Counted from the stretch's first letter, positions 41,290-50,211 are shown. The stretch: 64,000 nt of DNA from Gordonibacter sp. 28C (GCF_003339845.1 NZ_PPTR01000008.1:1-64000); one strand, 5' to 3'. The notes: generated from the letters alone by a model not told the origin. Translations and numbers: made by a program.

Positions 41290-42948
41290 ATGGCTAACCA
41301 AGTGATACCAGAAAACGAGCTGCTCGACTTCACCTACGACCTTCCCAAGACCGACTGGATGCACACGCCGGTCGAGTTCAAGCCGGGCATGTACTGCCAC
41401 GGGGCGAAGGAGAAGACCGTCGAGGCGGTGGGCATGCCGAACGGGCACGCGTGGTCGCCCGCCGACGAGGACTGGCACCTGCCCGAGGGCTGGAAGGAAA
41501 CCGTCCTCAACGGCATGCAGAGCCTCATGGGGAAGTACCGCTCGTTCAAGCTGTTCATGGACGTGTGCGTGCGCTGCGGCGCCTGCGCCGACAAGTGCCA
41601 CTTCTACATGGCGTCGGGCGATCCCAAGAACATGCCGGTGGTGAGGGCCGAGCTTTTGCGCTCGGTGTACCGCCGCTATTTCACGCTGTCGGGCAAGATG
41701 TTCGGCGAGCTGGTGGGCGCCCGCGACCTCACCGAGGACGTCATCAAGGAATGGTACTACTACTTCTTCCAGTGCACCGAATGCCGGCGCTGCTCGGTGT
41801 TCTGCCCCTACGGCATCGACCAGGCCGAGATCACCATGATGGGCCGCGAATTGCTGAACCTGCTGGGCCTGAACACCGAATGGATAGCCGGGCCGGTGGC
41901 CAACTGCTACAACAAGGGCAACCACGTGGGCCTCGAGCCGCAGACCATCATGAGCAACGTCGAGTTCATGATGGAGGATCTGGAGGAGATAACCGGCAAG
42001 ACCTACCGGCCCTCGTTCAACCGCAAGGGCGCGGAGATCCTGTTCGTGGTGCCCTCGGGCGATCTGTACGCCGAGCCGGGCACCCACACGTTCATGGGCT
42101 ACATCATGCTGCTCGAGGAGCTGGGGCTGGACTACACGCTGAGCACCTACGCGTCCGAGGGCGGCAACTTCGGCTTCTTCACGGCCAACGACATGGCCAA
42201 GCGCCTGAACGCCAAGATGTACGCCGAGGCCAAGCGCTTGGGCGTGAAGTGGATGCTGGGCGGCGAGTGCGGGCACATGTGGCGCTTGGTGAACCAGTAC
42301 ATGGACACTTGGAACGGGCCGGCCGACTTTTTGGAGGTTCCCGTCTCGCCCGTCACGGGCACGCGGTTCGAAAACGCCTCGGCCACGAAGATGGTGCATA
42401 TCACCGAGTTCACGGCCGATCTGCTGTACCACGACAAGATCAAGGTCGACCCGAGCCGCAACGACCATTTGGTGGTGACGTACCACGATTCCTGCAACAC
42501 CGCCCGCGCCATGGGCCTTCTGGAGGAGCCGCGCTACATCATCAACAAGGTGTGCAACAACTTCCACGAGATGGCCGAGGAGACCATCCGCGAGAAAACG
42601 CTGTGCTGCGGCAGCGGGGCCGGTTTGAACGCCGGCGAGAACATGGAGCTGCGCATGCGGGGAGGTTTCCCCCGCGCGCAAGCGGTGCGCCAGGTGCGCG
42701 ACGCGTACGGGGTGAACACGCTGGCGAACATCTGCGCCATCGACCGCGCCGCCTTCCCGGCCCTCATGGACTACTGGGTTCCCGGCACGCGGGTCACCGG
42801 GGTGCACGAGCTGGTGGGCAACGCGCTCGTGCTCGAGGGGGAGGGCGAGCGAACGCTCGACCTGCGCCTGCAGGAGCTGCCGCGCAAGCCCAAGCCCGCA
42901 AGCGCGGACGCTGCGAGCGGGGAAGGGGCCGACCATGTACAAGGGTAA
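41290..42948 (+). CDS. dsrK: DsrK, CCG-domain iron-sulfur subunit
   Basis: 552 residues. Two [4Fe-4S] sites, C93-x2-C96-x2-C99-x3-C103 and C162-x2-C165-x2-C168-x3-C172, and CCG-type motifs (GGECGHMWRL, HDSCNTARAMG, TLCCGSGAGLN) for the catalytic noncubane cluster facing the cytoplasm, where DsrC trisulfide is reduced to sulfide. Compared with the DsrK-like protein at 24557 it lacks the final CxxC block (it has ANICAIDRA instead). The 3' end overlaps dsrJ by 14 bp. Confidence 0.94.
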   Translation: MANQVIPENELLDFTYDLPKTDWMHTPVEFKPGMYCHGAKEKTVEAVGMPNGHAWSPADEDWHLPEGWKETVLNGMQSLMGKYRSFKLFMDVCVRCGACADKCHFYMASGDPKNMPVVRAELLRSVYRRYFTLSGKMFGELVGARDLTEDVIKEWYYYFFQCTECRRCSVFCPYGIDQAEITMMGRELLNLLGLNTEWIAGPVANCYNKGNHVGLEPQTIMSNVEFMMEDLEEITGKTYRPSFNRKGAEILFVVPSGDLYAEPGTHTFMGYIMLLEELGLDYTLSTYASEGGNFGFFTANDMAKRLNAKMYAEAKRLGVKWMLGGECGHMWRLVNQYMDTWNGPADFLEVPVSPVTGTRFENASATKMVHITEFTADLLYHDKIKVDPSRNDHLVVTYHDSCNTARAMGLLEEPRYIINKVCNNFHEMAEETIREKTLCCGSGAGLNAGENMELRMRGGFPRAQAVRQVRDAYGVNTLANICAIDRAAFPALMDYWVPGTRVTGVHELVGNALVLEGEGERTLDLRLQELPRKPKPASADAASGEGADHVQG

Positions 42949-43330
42949 GCGCATCGTCGCCTTCGCCGTGGTGTTCTGCGCGGTGGTGCTCATGCCGTTC
43001 TGGGCGAACGCCTTCGGCGCGTCGGCTTCGTCGGGCCCCGAGGTGAGCACCGACACGCCCGCCATCAACCAGATGGACGAAAAGCAGTGCGTGGCGGAGA
43101 CGGAGTACATGAAGGGCTCCCACATGCAGCTGCTCGACCAGTGGCGCACCGACGTGGTGCGCAACGGCTCGCGCGAGTACACGAGCGATTCTGGCCAGGT
43201 GTACGAGAAGAGCCTCGACGGCACCTGCCTCGGCTGCCATTCGAACAAAGAAGAGTTCTGCGACGCCTGCCACGACTACGCGGGGGTCGACCTGTACTGC
43301 TGGGATTGCCACGACGGCTCCGCGTCGTGA
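42935..43330 (+). CDS. dsrJ: DsrJ, triheme periplasmic cytochrome c
   Basis: 131 residues. An N-terminal signal/anchor helix (about 6-28) and three heme c motifs: C98-LG-CH102, C109-DA-CH113 and C122-WD-CH126. DsrJ is the exported triheme subunit of DsrMKJOP, with one unusual His/Cys-ligated heme in known members; C52 or its neighbours could be that ligand here. Heme attachment requires cytochrome c maturation genes not seen in this window. The start overlaps the end of dsrK. Confidence 0.92.
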   Translation: MYKGKRIVAFAVVFCAVVLMPFWANAFGASASSGPEVSTDTPAINQMDEKQCVAETEYMKGSHMQLLDQWRTDVVRNGSREYTSDSGQVYEKSLDGTCLGCHSNKEEFCDACHDYAGVDLYCWDCHDGSAS

Positions 43331-43386
43331 ACGGGAGACACGGCGCATGCGTTCGGCGAGGCGATGAGAGGAGCCGGGTTTTGGCC

Positions 43387-44163
43387 ATGAAAAGGCGAGA
43401 TTTTCTGATGATGGGAGCGGCGCTCGGCGCCGCCGGCCTGGGCGCTCTGAGCGGGTGCAGCCCGACCGAAGGCGCATCCGGTCGGGCCGGGGGCGGCGTC
43501 GAGGGGCGGCACTGGGGGTTCGTGGTGGACGTGGAGAAGTTCAACCGCGTCGCCGACATGGACAAGATACGCTCCGTGTGCGCGAAGGCCTACAACATTC
43601 CCTCGATCGACGACCCCAAAGAAGAGATCAAGTGGATCTGGGAGGAGCCCTTCGAGGACAGCTTCGCCGAGATGGACGAAGCCTACCTCGCCGACGCTGT
43701 CAAGGACTCCGACGTGCCGGTGCTCTGCAACCACTGCGAGGAGCCGCCGTGCGTGCGCGTGTGCCCGACGCAGGCCACGTTCAAGCGCAAGGACGGCATC
43801 GTGGAGATGGACTACCACCGCTGCATCGGCTGCCGGTTCTGCATGGCGGCCTGCCCTTACGGAGCGCGCAGCCTGAACTTCAGCGACCCCGTGAAGCACC
43901 TGGACCACGTCAACCCCGATTTCCCCACCCGCACCAGGGGCGTGGTGGAGAAGTGCACCCTGTGCTCCGACAGGATCGACCGGGGGGAGATGCCGCTGTG
44001 CGCGGAGGCTTCCAACGGCTCCATCCTGTTCGGCGACCTGAACGACCCGGACTCGGACGTGCGGCGCGCGCTGGCGCAATCGTTCTCCATCAGGAGGCGG
44101 GCGTCGCTCGGCACCGGCCCGAGCGTCTACTACGTGCTCAAGGGGGTTGAGGAGCATGCTTGA
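43387..44163 (+). CDS. dsrO: DsrO, Tat-exported ferredoxin-like subunit
   Basis: 258 residues. Tat signal with R3-R4 (KRRDFLMMG), hydrophobic stretch, then LSGC with Cys24 that could make it a lipoprotein. The body has several [4Fe-4S] sites: CNHCEEPPCVRVCP, CIGCRFCMAACPYGA and CTLCSDR. It is the periplasmic iron-sulfur partner of DsrP. ATG 43387 is used; TTG 43381 is an in-frame alternative. The dsrP start overlaps its end. Confidence 0.92.
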   Translation: MKRRDFLMMGAALGAAGLGALSGCSPTEGASGRAGGGVEGRHWGFVVDVEKFNRVADMDKIRSVCAKAYNIPSIDDPKEEIKWIWEEPFEDSFAEMDEAYLADAVKDSDVPVLCNHCEEPPCVRVCPTQATFKRKDGIVEMDYHRCIGCRFCMAACPYGARSLNFSDPVKHLDHVNPDFPTRTRGVVEKCTLCSDRIDRGEMPLCAEASNGSILFGDLNDPDSDVRRALAQSFSIRRRASLGTGPSVYYVLKGVEEHA

Positions 44164-45379
44164 GAAAGCCCTGCACGGCTCCAAAGGCTACTACGCCTGG
44201 ATCGCCGTTCTGCTGCTGGCCATCGCGGTGGGCGTGGGAGCCTACGCCAACCAGCTCATGAACGGCCTCACGCTCACCGGCATGAGCCGCGACGTGTCGT
44301 GGGGCCTCTACATCGCCCAGTTCGTGTTCCTGGTGGGCGTGGCGGCTTCGGGCGTCATGGTGGCCATACCGCACTACCTGCACCACTACAAGGAGTACGG
44401 CAAGATCGTCATCATAGGCGAGTTCATGGCGGTGGCGGCGGTGCTCACGGCGGTGCTGTTCGTCGTGGTCGATCTGGGCCAGCCCATGCGCGTGCTGAAC
44501 GTGATACTGTTCCCCACGCCGAACTCCATGCTGTTCTGGGACATGTGCGTGCTCTCGTCGTACCTGATCGTGAACCTGGTTATCGGGTGGACGGTGCTGG
44601 GCGCGGAGAAGAAGGGCTTTCCGCCGCCCCGATGGACGCACGTGCTCAGCATCGTCGCCATCCCGCTCGCCGTGGGCATCCACACGGTCACGGCGTTTCT
44701 GTTCTCGGGTTTGGCGGGCCACGACTACTGGCTCACGGCCATCATGGCGGCGCGCTTCCTGGCCTCGGCGTTCGCCGCGGGACCGGCGTTGCTCATCGTG
44801 CTGTGCCTCATCCTGAAGAAGACCGCCGGGTTCGACGTGCCGCGCAAGGCCCTGGACTCGCTGGCGAAGACGGTGTGCTATGCCATGATCGCGAACGTGT
44901 TCTTCTTCCTGCTGGAGGTGTTCACGGCGTTCTACAGCAACGTTCCCGGCCACAAGGCGCCGCTGGAGTACCTGTTCGTCGGGTTGGACGGACACGGGCA
45001 GCTCGTCCCCTTCATGTGGGTGGCCACGGCGCTGGCGGCCATCGGCATCTTCCTGTTGCTGGTGCCCAAGTTCCGGCGCAACTACAAGACGCTCGTGCCG
45101 GCGCTCATGGCGGTGTTCTTCGCCTGCATGATCGACAAGGGGATGGGCCTGGTGCTGGGCGGCTTCGTGCCCAACACGTTCGAGCAGGTGGTGGAGTACA
45201 CGCCCAACATCAACGAGGTGCTGGTCATTCTGGGCGTGTACGGCATCGGCTTCCTCGTGCTGACCGTGCTGTGCAAGGTGGCCGTGGGCGTTCGGGCCAA
45301 GGAGATCGCGCCGGCCCACGAACAGGGGGCCGAGGGTGACGCGGCGGCCGCCGCTTGCGAGGAGCCGGCCGCGTCGTGA
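44156..45379 (+). CDS. dsrP: DsrP, NrfD-family integral membrane subunit
   Basis: 407 residues with about ten membrane helices and no cofactor motif, as in NrfD/PsrC quinone-interacting subunits. The conserved helix-1 region (YYAWIAVLLLAIAVGVGAYA) and DVSWGLYIAQFVFLVGVAAS are clear. It probably exchanges electrons with the menaquinone pool and DsrO. ATG 44156 lies in the ATG-overlap with dsrO; GAGG stands upstream. The C-terminal tail is Ala/Glu-rich and cytoplasmic. Confidence 0.93.
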   Translation: MLEKALHGSKGYYAWIAVLLLAIAVGVGAYANQLMNGLTLTGMSRDVSWGLYIAQFVFLVGVAASGVMVAIPHYLHHYKEYGKIVIIGEFMAVAAVLTAVLFVVVDLGQPMRVLNVILFPTPNSMLFWDMCVLSSYLIVNLVIGWTVLGAEKKGFPPPRWTHVLSIVAIPLAVGIHTVTAFLFSGLAGHDYWLTAIMAARFLASAFAAGPALLIVLCLILKKTAGFDVPRKALDSLAKTVCYAMIANVFFFLLEVFTAFYSNVPGHKAPLEYLFVGLDGHGQLVPFMWVATALAAIGIFLLLVPKFRRNYKTLVPALMAVFFACMIDKGMGLVLGGFVPNTFEQVVEYTPNINEVLVILGVYGIGFLVLTVLCKVAVGVRAKEIAPAHEQGAEGDAAAAACEEPAAS

Positions 45380-45454
45380 ACGATGCATCGTCGCCGGCAA
45401 TCCGGCGGCTGGGCATAAAGAACGAAGACGTAAAGATCGACAAGGAGGATCGAA

Positions 45455-45769
45455 ATGGCTGATTTGGTGGTTGGAGACCGCACGCTCGCCCTCGACGAGG
45501 ACGGTTTTCTCGAAGATGCGAGCCTGTGGGACGAGGAGGTCGCGGAGGCGCTTGCCAAGACCGAGGAAGTGGAGTTGACGCCCGAGCATTGGGAGATTAT
45601 CAACTACCTGCGCAATTACTATGCCGAGTTCGGCGTGGCGCCCATGGTGCGCAAGATGCTGAGGGACACCGGCAAGTCGAACGCCGAGATCTACGAGCTG
45701 TTCCCCAGCGGCCCGGGCAAGGGAGCCTGCAAGATCGCCGGCCTGCTCAAGCCGACCGGCTGCGTGTAG
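45455..45769 (+). CDS. dsrC: DsrC, sulfur carrier protein
   Basis: 104 residues, with both conserved cysteines on the flexible C-terminal arm: C92 in KGACKIAGLLKPTG and the penultimate C103 (GCV end). DsrAB attaches sulfite-derived sulfur between them as a trisulfide, which DsrMKJOP then reduces. A strong AAGGAGGATCG site precedes ATG 45455, fitting the high expression known for DsrC. Presence of both cysteines separates it from regulatory TusE/RspA paralogues. Confidence 0.96.
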   Translation: MADLVVGDRTLALDEDGFLEDASLWDEEVAEALAKTEEVELTPEHWEIINYLRNYYAEFGVAPMVRKMLRDTGKSNAEIYELFPSGPGKGACKIAGLLKPTGCV

Positions 45770-45819
45770 GCATCGTGGGCGGCGCGTGCGATAGGGGCGC
45801 GCTCCACGGCGGAAGCGCC

Positions 45820-47271
45820 ATGCATGAAAGGGAGGGGGCGCCGCTTGCGGCGATCCCCCGAGTGATGATCGCAGCGCCCCACGGCAGAAGCGGCAAGACC
45901 GTTCTGACGCTGGGGCTGCTGCGCGCTTTGCGCCAACAAGGCGTGGACGTGCGGCCCTTCAAGAAAGGGTGCGACTTCATCGACCCCGGCTGGCACGCGC
46001 TTGCGGCCGGAGCGACGAGCCGCAACCTTGACCGCTACTTCATGGAGCCCGACCAGGTTCGCGACGTGATGGTCGAGAGCTCCGTCGGCGCCGATATGTG
46101 CGTGGTCGAGGCGGCCATGGGGCTCTACGACGGGCTCGACGTGGAGGGAAGCTGCTCGTCGGCCGAGATCGCGAAGCTGACGGCGACCCCGGTGATCCTG
46201 GTGGTCGACGTGACCCGCATGACCAGGACCGCCGCCGCCCTGGTCATGGGGTGCTGCGCGTTCGACCCGGACGTGCGGATCGCCGGCGTCATTCTGAACA
46301 AGGTGCGCGGGCAGCGGCAGCGGGAGCTGGTGACCCAGGCCATAGAGCGGTACTGCGACGTTCCCGTGGTGGGGTCGGTGCCGCAGGACGTGGGGATGGA
46401 CGTGCCCGATCGGCACCTGGGGCTGGTGACGGGCGCCGAAACGCGCGGGCGGGAAGAGCTGCTCGACGGCATCGCCGAGGTCGTCGCGCGCCATGTGGAC
46501 CTGGACGCCGTTCGGTTCATAGCCCGCTGTGCCGGGCCGATGCCGGGTGCCGCGGAATCGGCGCGCGCGGCGGCGGGGCCGACGTCCGAGACGGACCGTC
46601 CGGGCGGCCAAGCCGTCATCGCCGTCATGCGGGACGAGGCGTTCTCGTTCTACTACCCCGAGAACCTGATCGCGCTCGAGCGCGCGGGAGCGCGCTTGGC
46701 GTTCGTGAGCGGCCTTGCGGACGCGGCCCTGCCGCCCGACGTGGACGGCCTGTACCTGGGGGGAGGGTTTCCCGAGGAGCATGCCGCGCGCCTTCAGGAC
46801 AACGCGAGCATGCGGGCGAGCGTGCGCGAGCATGCCGAGCGAGGGCTGCCGATCTTCGCGGAGTGCGGCGGTTTGATGTATCTTGGGCGTTGCCTGAGCT
46901 TTCGCGGAGCGACCTACGACATGGTGGGCGCGTTGGGGTTCGACACGGTCATGCGCGAGAAGCAGCAAGCCCACGGCTACGCGCTCGCCGCCGTGCGGGA
47001 GTCAGGCTCATGGCTTCCGGTCGGAACGGTGCTCAAAGGTCACGAGCACCATCATTCGCAGGTGGTCGACCTCGACCCAACGCTGCCGCTCGCCTGCGAG
47101 ATGCAGCGCGGCCGCGGCGTGACCGACGGGCGCGACGGCCTGTGCCGCAAGGGCATCGTCGCCGGGTACCTGCACGTCAACGCCATCGCGTCGCCCGCTT
47201 GGGCACCGAGTTTCGTGCAGGCGGCCGCACGGTACCGCGCGCTGCGCGAGGGGTCTCGCGCCGAACGCTAG
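45820..47271 (+). CDS. dsrN: DsrN / cobyrinate a,c-diamide synthase family amidase
   Basis: 483 residues with the CobB/CbiA layout: P-loop APHGRSGKTVLTLGLLRAL and DPGWH near the N-terminus, and a C-terminal triad-type glutamine amidotransferase domain (GLYLGGGFPEEHA, FAECGGLMYLG with the nucleophilic cysteine, and histidines near the end). In dsr clusters the homologue DsrN is thought to amidate siroheme to siroamide for DsrAB. Its position 50 bp after dsrC supports that reading over cobalamin synthesis, for which no cbi/cob genes are nearby. The start ATG 45820 has only a weak GGAAG site. Confidence 0.85.
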   Translation: MHEREGAPLAAIPRVMIAAPHGRSGKTVLTLGLLRALRQQGVDVRPFKKGCDFIDPGWHALAAGATSRNLDRYFMEPDQVRDVMVESSVGADMCVVEAAMGLYDGLDVEGSCSSAEIAKLTATPVILVVDVTRMTRTAAALVMGCCAFDPDVRIAGVILNKVRGQRQRELVTQAIERYCDVPVVGSVPQDVGMDVPDRHLGLVTGAETRGREELLDGIAEVVARHVDLDAVRFIARCAGPMPGAAESARAAAGPTSETDRPGGQAVIAVMRDEAFSFYYPENLIALERAGARLAFVSGLADAALPPDVDGLYLGGGFPEEHAARLQDNASMRASVREHAERGLPIFAECGGLMYLGRCLSFRGATYDMVGALGFDTVMREKQQAHGYALAAVRESGSWLPVGTVLKGHEHHHSQVVDLDPTLPLACEMQRGRGVTDGRDGLCRKGIVAGYLHVNAIASPAWAPSFVQAAARYRALREGSRAER

Positions 47272-47393
47272 CCTGGCGACTCGCCGCCGCTGTCGGCTGG
47301 CAAGCCGTCCTTCCCGCAGGATCGGTTTTCGGAGCTTCGGCGCACGCCGGGGCTCCTTTTCGCCCGTCTGCGCCGAATGCGCTGGGGATACGC

Positions 47394-47399
47394 TACAAT
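47394..47399 (+). promoter_or_regulatory. Candidate -10 box (TACAAT) for hisS
   Basis: TACAAT stands 40 bp upstream of the hisS start. No clear -35 element. Confidence 0.4.
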
Positions 47400-47438
47400 A
47401 GCGGGCAATCGAAACGCACGAGACGAAAAGGAACCATC

Positions 47439-48812
47439 ATGGCGCTGCAAGCTCCCGAGGGAACGAAAGACCTGCTGCCGGAAGAGGCGAAGTTCTGGAC
47501 GCATTTCAAGGCCGTGGCCACCGACGTGTTCGGCCGTTACGGCTACGAGCCCATCGAGACGCCCGTGTTCGAGCAGACGGACCTGTTCGTGCGCGGCATA
47601 GGCGAGGCCACCGACGTGGTGTCCAAGGAGATGTTCACCGCCATTTCAGGCGAGAATCTGAAGAAGCTGCGCGAGGGCGGAACCGTGAAGGCGAAGAGCC
47701 GCCTGTCGCTGCGCCCCGAGGGCACGGCCGGCGTCGTGCGCGCCGTGGTGCAGCACGATATGGTGCCTCAGGGCGCCGCTCCCGTGAAGCTGGTGTACGC
47801 GGGCCCGATGTTCCGCGCCGAACGTCCGCAGAAGGGCCGTCAGCGCCAGTTCAACCAGGTGGGCATCGAATGCCTGGGCGCCGAGGAGCCCAGCGTGGAC
47901 GCCGAGGGCATCATCATGCTCATGCGCTTCTTCGCAACCATCGGCATTCCCGTGGAATCCACTGCGCTGCTGGTGAACTCCATGGGCTGCGACGCGTGCC
48001 GCCCGGCCTACCGCGACGCCGTGAAGGCCTACATGGACGCGCATGCCGACGAGCTGTGCGACGAGTGCAAACGCCGCGCCGAGATCAACCCGCTGCGCGC
48101 GTTCGACTGCAAGAATCCCGGATGCGCCGCCGTCATGGAGCACGCGCCGAAGATCACCGACCACCTGTGCGACGATTGCCGCGACCACTACGACGCCGTG
48201 AAGACGTACCTGGGCGGCGCGGGGCTCGCATACGCGGAGGATCCGAAGCTCGTGCGCGGGCTCGACTACTACACGCGCACCGTGTTCGAGGTGCAGGTGA
48301 CCGAGGGCATGGGCAGTCAGAACGCCATCGGCGGCGGCGGGCGCTACGATAAGCTGGCCGAGGAGGTTGGCGGCCGCCCCACGCCCGGGTTCGGTTTCGC
48401 GCTGGGATACGAACGCTGCGTGCTGGCGTTGGAGGCCGCGGGCTGCGACTTCCCCGCGCCGCAGGGTTGCGACTTCTTCGTGGCGTGCGTGGACGATTCG
48501 GTGCGCAGCGAGGCGTTCTCCATCATGCAGGCGTTTCGCGACGCCGGCCTCACCGGCGACATGGACCACCAGGGCCGCAGCTTGAAGAGCCAGTTCAAGC
48601 TCGCCGGCAAGATGGGCGCCGCCCTAGTCGCCGTGCTGGGGCCCGACGAGCTTGCCAACGGCACGGTCACCATACGCAACATGCGGGCGCACCGCGAGCG
48701 CGAGGTGGAGATCGCGGCTCTCAAGGGCTTCCTCTCCTGTTTCGGCGGCGAACCTTACGGCGCGCCGATTCCGAACATCGACGACGTGTTCGGTCGGCTG
48801 GAAGTGGAATAG
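47439..48812 (+). CDS. hisS: Histidyl-tRNA synthetase
   Basis: Class II synthetase of 457 residues. Motif 1/2/3 regions are visible (LRPEGTAGVVRAVVQ, GPMFRAERPQKGRQRQFNQ, and GFGFALGYERCVLAL) along with the histidine-specific LVRGLDYYTRTVFE. An insertion with several cysteines (CDACRPAYRD, CDECKRR, CKNPGC, CDDCRD) at about 188-255 looks like a zinc-binding insert, known in some bacterial HisRS. ATG 47439 follows AAAGGAACC. Confidence 0.94.
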   Translation: MALQAPEGTKDLLPEEAKFWTHFKAVATDVFGRYGYEPIETPVFEQTDLFVRGIGEATDVVSKEMFTAISGENLKKLREGGTVKAKSRLSLRPEGTAGVVRAVVQHDMVPQGAAPVKLVYAGPMFRAERPQKGRQRQFNQVGIECLGAEEPSVDAEGIIMLMRFFATIGIPVESTALLVNSMGCDACRPAYRDAVKAYMDAHADELCDECKRRAEINPLRAFDCKNPGCAAVMEHAPKITDHLCDDCRDHYDAVKTYLGGAGLAYAEDPKLVRGLDYYTRTVFEVQVTEGMGSQNAIGGGGRYDKLAEEVGGRPTPGFGFALGYERCVLALEAAGCDFPAPQGCDFFVACVDDSVRSEAFSIMQAFRDAGLTGDMDHQGRSLKSQFKLAGKMGAALVAVLGPDELANGTVTIRNMRAHREREVEIAALKGFLSCFGGEPYGAPIPNIDDVFGRLEVE

Positions 48813-48916
48813 CGGGAGCCGGTCGCGAGAGTAAAGAAACGATGTGAAACCGTCGCGCTCCGATTGCGCACGGAGGCGCAGGGCGGTACACTGCAAAGCG
48901 ACAGCAGCGCCCGCGA

Positions 48917-49126
48917 TGCCGGGTGGTGCGGGTCACTTACTCACCCGGGGGGGTTTGGTCGCGTCCCCGGGTCTTTCTTCGTCCTCTCTCACCATTCGCC
49001 TCATCCGGTCGAGCGCTTTGATCACGACCAATAAGAGCCAAGTCGCAACCTGAATAATCGTAGCCAATGCCGCGCATTCAAATACGTCCATAAAGGCACC
49101 TTCCTTCCGTCGGGCACCACCCGGCA
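48917..49126. repeat. 13-bp inverted repeats flanking a small ORF
   Basis: TGCCGGGTGGTGC (48917-48929) is the exact reverse complement of 49114-49126. The pair encloses the 52-codon ORF at 48933-49091 and its ribosome binding site. Confidence 0.7.
48933..49091 (-). CDS. Small single-helix membrane protein, candidate toxin
   Basis: 52 residues: short acidic N-terminus, one membrane helix (about 7-27, AALATIIQVATWLLLVVIKAL), then a charged tail (DRMRRMVREDEERPGD). A good GGAAGGAAGG site stands upstream of ATG 49091. Size and layout resemble holin-like or Fst/Ldr-type type I toxins, but the match is structural only. It lies between exact 13-bp inverted repeats and next to a type II toxin-antitoxin pair. 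A real small protein is likely; the toxin role is inference. Confidence 0.5.
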   Translation of the reverse strand: MDVFECAALATIIQVATWLLLVVIKALDRMRRMVREDEERPGDATKPPRVSK

Positions 49127-49239
49127 GGCAAACGCCGCCGCCATGAGCGATGGTATCAACGATCGTCCTGGTCGGCTTGCGGCAGCAAGCGAAAACATGT
49201 ACAATGCATGCAACGAACATGCTCGCAAAGGAGGCTGCC

Positions 49240-49629
49240 ATGCCGGCATTGCAAGTGAGGGAATTCCCCGACGATCTGTACGAGCAGCTGAAAGCGTACG
49301 CCGCCAGCCAGCATCGAAGCATCGCCCAGCAAACCATCGTGGCCGTGGAGCAGATGCTCGAAGCAGCCAACGCAAGCCATTACTGGGACGGGCGGGAGCT
49401 GCATCGCGTGACGAGCGGCCCCCGCTGCCTTGACTTCGACACCGAGGCGAAGCGCGCGGCGCGCATCGAGAAGCGCAAGGAGCTGTTCGCGCGGATGGAC
49501 GAGATCGTGTGGAAGGGCGCGAAGCCCACGGGCGACGAGATCGTAGCCATGGTGCAGGAAGGCCGCGAGGAGCGTGATCGCATGTTCGGCGAGTTGATGC
49601 CGCTTGCTGCGGGAGGCGATGGACGATGA
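49240..49629 (+). CDS. FitA-like ribbon-helix-helix antitoxin
   Basis: 129 residues. The N-terminus (about 1-45) is an RHH/Arc-type DNA-binding domain: ALQVREFPDDLYEQLKAYAA then HRSIAQQTIVAVEQML, as in FitA/VapB antitoxins. The C-terminal 80 residues are charged and helical, longer than usual, and should wrap the toxin. AAAGGAGG precedes ATG 49240. The toxin start overlaps its stop codon (ATGA). A TACAAT with GCATGC/ACATGT palindromes at about 49198-49220 may be the autoregulated promoter/operator. Confidence 0.85.
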   Translation: MPALQVREFPDDLYEQLKAYAASQHRSIAQQTIVAVEQMLEAANASHYWDGRELHRVTSGPRCLDFDTEAKRAARIEKRKELFARMDEIVWKGAKPTGDEIVAMVQEGREERDRMFGELMPLAAGGDGR

Positions 49630-50036
49630 TCGTCCTCGATTGCAACGCCGCCCTCGCCATGTCCGCAAGAAGCGAAGAGGGTAAGGCCTTTTCGATATTG
49701 ACGCTTGAGGGCGAGCGCATCATCGCGCCCGATATCATCTACGCTGAATTGACTCACGCGCTGGTGAAACAAGTCAGAGGCGGGTATGTGGACTCGAACG
49801 ACGCCGTGGCTCTCGGCACTGCGGCGCTTGACCTCGTGGACGAAGTTGTTTCCGGCCGTGATTTGTGGATAGAGGCGATGACGGAGTCTATGCGACTGGG
49901 CCACTCTTCGTATGACATGCTCTACTTCGTGTTGGCGCGTCGGGAGGGTTCCACGTTGTTCACCCTCGATCGCAAGCTGCAGAAGCTCTGTTTGGACAAC
50001 GGGGTGAACTGCGTGTTCACCGACACCGGGTTCTAG
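49626..50036 (+). CDS. PIN-domain ribonuclease toxin (VapC/FitB type)
   Basis: 136 residues with the PIN-domain acidic set: D5 in VLDCNAALA, a glutamate in [11 protein letters not shown], and aspartates in [11 protein letters not shown] and [13 protein letters not shown] toxins cleave RNA (often tRNA) when freed from the antitoxin. It overlaps the antitoxin gene by four bases, the normal arrangement. Confidence 0.88.
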   Translation: MIVLDCNAALAMSARSEEGKAFSILTLEGERIIAPDIIYAELTHALVKQVRGGYVDSNDAVALGTAALDLVDEVVSGRDLWIEAMTESMRLGHSSYDMLYFVLARREGSTLFTLDRKLQKLCLDNGVNCVFTDTGF

Positions 50037-50129
50037 CAGCCTGCAAAGATGCGCGCTTCCGGCGGCCGGCAGGCGGCGCATTTTGCATGGAGTGGCGGCC
50101 GCGTTTCGACCGACGCGCCCTTCTTGCAG

Positions 50130-50135
50130 TACAAT
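50130..50135 (+). promoter_or_regulatory. Candidate -10 box (TACAAT) for aspS
   Basis: TACAAT lies 77 bp upstream of the aspS start. Confidence 0.4.
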
Positions 50136-50211
50136 GACCAAGTTTGAGCAATTCCGCCGCAAAGGCGCGGCGGGTACCGATAGCAGCGTCAAGGAGCAAG
50201 GAACCACCATT

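Noticed and set aside
22333-47271. Oxidative (reverse) Dsr sulfur-oxidation system
   Set aside because: dsrD is present and dsrEFH and dsrL are absent, the signature of the reductive type.
45820-47271. Cobalamin synthesis role for the CobB/CbiA homologue
   Set aside because: No other cobalamin genes nearby, and the position after dsrC fits DsrN.
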